Source: Haplomitrium mnioides (taxonomy: Eukaryota; Marchantiophyta; Haplomitriopsida; Calobryales). From it: a stretch of DNA of 30,373 bases. Positions 29,024-30,373 of this stretch are shown here, piece after piece; within the stretch, counting starts at the first letter, position 1, and each line of letters starts with the position of its first letter. A program made the translations under genes and the position numbers. Under the pieces are notes generated by a model. It did no database searches. It worked only from the letters and a program-made list of their open reading frames with translations, and was not told where the DNA came from. The stretch is taken from NCBI GenBank assembly GCA_049999725.1, contig JBNGIS010020634.1, positions 22,103 through 52,475 on the forward strand, given 5' to 3'.

Positions 29024-29224
29024 AGTCTATGCAAGCATAGACTCCAAACCACAACCGTAAAGTCTATGCACGCATAGACTCCGAACAAGAATCCTAAATA
29101 CTCTGCTTGCTTTCACTCTCAACAAGAACAACGAAGCCATGCACGCATGGACTTTCAACTACAATCCAACAGCAAAAACACGCCAAGCATCAAAAGAAGA
29201 ACCCTACAGCCTATGTAAGCATGG
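29024..29224. repeat. Four palindromes with 6-9-bp arms and a 2-base centre
   Basis: 29024-29043 is AGTCTATGC-AA-GCATAGACT and 29061-29080 is AGTCTATGC-AC-GCATAGACT; both have perfect 9-bp arms. 29137-29150 is CCATGC-AC-GCATGG with 6-bp arms. 29210-29224 is a degraded CCTATG-TAA-GCATGG. They lie 3' of the methyltransferase gene. Equal arms and an always two-base centre in the best sites suggest a dimer-binding or hairpin-forming site, which is inference. Confidence 0.75.
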
Positions 29225-29531
29225 ACATTGAACAAGAACCCTTTGAGGAATAGGTGTCGATACTCTGAACAACAACTGCATAGCTTAAGCGTGCAGTAGA
29301 ACTACAAATCGAAGAAGAACTACAAATCCTAAAATGTGCAAAGACATTAAACAATGTGCAAAGCCTACAGATAATTCTGATATTAGAAATTGAGATCAAA
29401 CCATTCTTGGACTATCAAAAAGGTCAACTTATTCTTAGGAGAAATAAATGGAATCTTGATGAAAGACTTGTAGTAAAATGAAAGAACACTAAGATGAAAT
29501 TTTTGGCAAAAAAGATTTAGAAAAAATAAAT
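29225..29531. other. 3' flank of the methyltransferase gene, no gene seen
   Basis: A-rich with no recognisable motif. It probably holds the 3' flank of the minus-strand gene ending at 29565. Confidence 0.4.
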
Positions 29532-29537
29532 TTTATT
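29532..29537 (-). terminator. Polyadenylation signal (AATAAA)
   Basis: AATAAA on the minus strand, about 28 bases after the TGA stop of the methyltransferase frame. The position is rather close to the stop but possible. The region is AT-rich, so chance is not excluded. Confidence 0.35.
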
Positions 29538-29564
29538 ATAAAGGAAAATAGTACAAACATTTTA

Positions 29565-30212
29565 TCAAACAATCTCCTCTTTCGGAGGAACAGTTTCATC
29601 TACATCTACTGGCTGAGCATCTACAACCGCTAGAGAATCCTGACAAGACTTTGCAATCCCCGATATCACCACAGAGTCACTAGAAGCACCTGCAGTACCT
29701 GGAGGAATAGGTTCCTTGTGGTACGCAAATACTATATGTGACTCAGTCACATCGGATGGCAAGGAAGCCATCTCCAAAACCCTCTGAGGAATATAGATAG
29801 ACTGATATCTATCATATTCCACCGCGATGCAATTTCGCATTAGCTTTAGAGCACAGACAAGGCCTGTGCCAGACCCAGAGCAAAGATCTAGAATCCAATC
29901 TTGCTCTGTAGAAAGATGGTCAATGAAAAAATTATATAACGCCTGCGGTTTTTGATAAACATTCACAAGAGCATCATCTCCTGGATGCTTTATCTTCGTA
30001 GAAATTGCACGACAGCTAAACACGCTACGCATAGGTTGTCGAAGAAGTCCCGTTGTAGAAGAAGCTTGCAAATTGAAATGTCGCATGCTCCTCTTTCCGT
30101 CTTTTGACCAGTAGCCCACAGTCCAGTACTCGTGGGCATGGGCAATTCTAGGACCACCGGAATGATGTATGTTGCTTTTGTCCATGCGGAAAAAAAACAA
30201 CAAGGTTAAACC
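29565..30212 (-). CDS. N4-cytosine/N6-adenine-type DNA methyltransferase, last exon
   Basis: The minus-strand frame has no internal stop over more than 200 codons. Numbering from the ATG at 30254, it carries PRIAHAHEYWTVGYWSK (35-51), KHPGDDALVNVYQKPQALYN (89-108), DWILDLCSGSGTGLVCALKL (119-138) and AVEYDRYQSIYIPQRV (144-159). The HP...QKP segment, the D-x-C-x-G-x-G-T loop that binds S-adenosylmethionine and the VEYDRYQ strand match amino-methyltransferases of the N6_N4_Mtase family. The loop is C-terminal, so the catalytic Asp/Ser-Pro-Pro-Tyr/Trp motif should lie upstream (beta-class order), beyond the window. The acidic tail from 165 is unlike the family. An acceptor (ATTTTCGTTACAG) ends at 30213, so the ATG codons at 30254 and 30185 are probably not real starts. 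The target base cannot be told from this part. Confidence 0.75.
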   Translation of the reverse strand, partial: GLTLLFFFRMDKSNIHHSGGPRIAHAHEYWTVGYWSKDGKRSMRHFNLQASSTTGLLRQPMRSVFSCRAISTKIKHPGDDALVNVYQKPQALYNFFIDHLSTEQDWILDLCSGSGTGLVCALKLMRNCIAVEYDRYQSIYIPQRVLEMASLPSDVTESHIVFAYHKEPIPPGTAGASSDSVVISGIAKSCQDSLAVVDAQPVDVDETVPPKEEIV

Positions 30213-30285
30213 CTGTAACGAAAATGTAAGATAAATAAAAGACAAAGAAATCAAAACAAAAATAAAAAATGAAAGATAAACTTAC

Positions 30286-30373
30286 TAGACGCCGTGATCA
30301 ACTGCACAGCCGACTTCTGAAAGAGCATCCTCCACGATGCCGAATTGTTGCGATGAATGAATAACAACGAAAG
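30286..30373 (-). CDS. Upstream exon of the methyltransferase gene, partial
   Basis: On the minus strand a strong donor (GTAAGTTT) begins at 30285. The preceding 87 bases are open in one frame (SWRMLFQKSAVQLITA near the end), leaving phase 1 at the splice. The intron to the acceptor at 30213 would be 73 bases. Joining in this phase gives Arg-Phe-Asn-Leu-Val-Val-Phe-Phe and then leaves the methyltransferase frame by one base at a run of eight T on the minus strand. The exon runs off the window. Confidence 0.4.

Noticed and set aside
29565-30254. ATG at 30254 as the true start of the methyltransferase
   Set aside because: The first 14 codons are AT-rich intron-like sequence ending in a CAG acceptor, and the family needs an upstream catalytic motif.

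Overview
This window looks like repeat-rich nuclear DNA of a land plant. The DUF7869-type element, the fully diverged Ty3/gypsy and Ty1/copia elements, the L1-like LINE and a eukaryotic amino-methyltransferase exon together suggest a large-genome non-seed plant, perhaps a fern. The species cannot be fixed from the sequence. Almost everything is decayed mobile DNA. Four runs of exactly 100 N are scaffold gaps. No rRNA, tRNA or CRISPR array was seen.

Layout, left to right. (1) 1-962 is an internally deleted copy, on the plus strand, of an element whose longer copy lies inverted at 10250-14470. (2) 2185-8030 is a minus-strand Ty3/gypsy element with gag, protease, reverse transcriptase (RT), RNase H and integrase, all broken. 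(3) 8571-10092 is a degenerate tandem array. A 157-base inverted gypsy fragment follows at 10093-10249. (4) 10250-14470 is the longer DUF7869-type element on the minus strand, with its protein traceable to a C-terminus at 10705. (5) 14744-15683 is a plus-strand pseudogene with a TATA box, a first exon with four stops and a good splice donor. 24-bp and 20-bp minisatellites follow. (6) 17140-20982 is an L1-like LINE. ORF1 carries a coiled coil and an RNA-binding-like region; ORF2 carries endonuclease, RT and a zinc-knuckle tail. It continues into a 21-bp-period 3' array to about 22198. (7) 22199-27578 is a second minus-strand copy of the same gypsy family, with different deletions. (8) A Ty1/copia LTR, primer-binding site (PBS) and gag (27574-28708) interrupt the 5' end of that copy. 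(9) 29024-29224 holds near-perfect 20-bp palindromes. (10) 29565-30373 is the 3' part of a spliced minus-strand gene for an N4-cytosine/N6-adenine-type DNA methyltransferase. Its catalytic-fold exon has no internal stop.

Three points deserve attention. The methyltransferase exon is the one well-preserved protein in the window. A family of 9-bp-arm palindromes around TATGC-NN-GCATA recurs near the methyltransferase, inside both DUF7869 copies and around the 14929 pseudogene. ORF2 of the LINE has ten premature stops but no frameshift in 3 kb, and several stops elsewhere also fit C-to-T or G-to-A change, so deamination of methylated cytosine probably drove much of the decay.

Element identities rest on motifs read by eye, not on database searches. 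Element ends are approximate unless a junction between two copies defines them.
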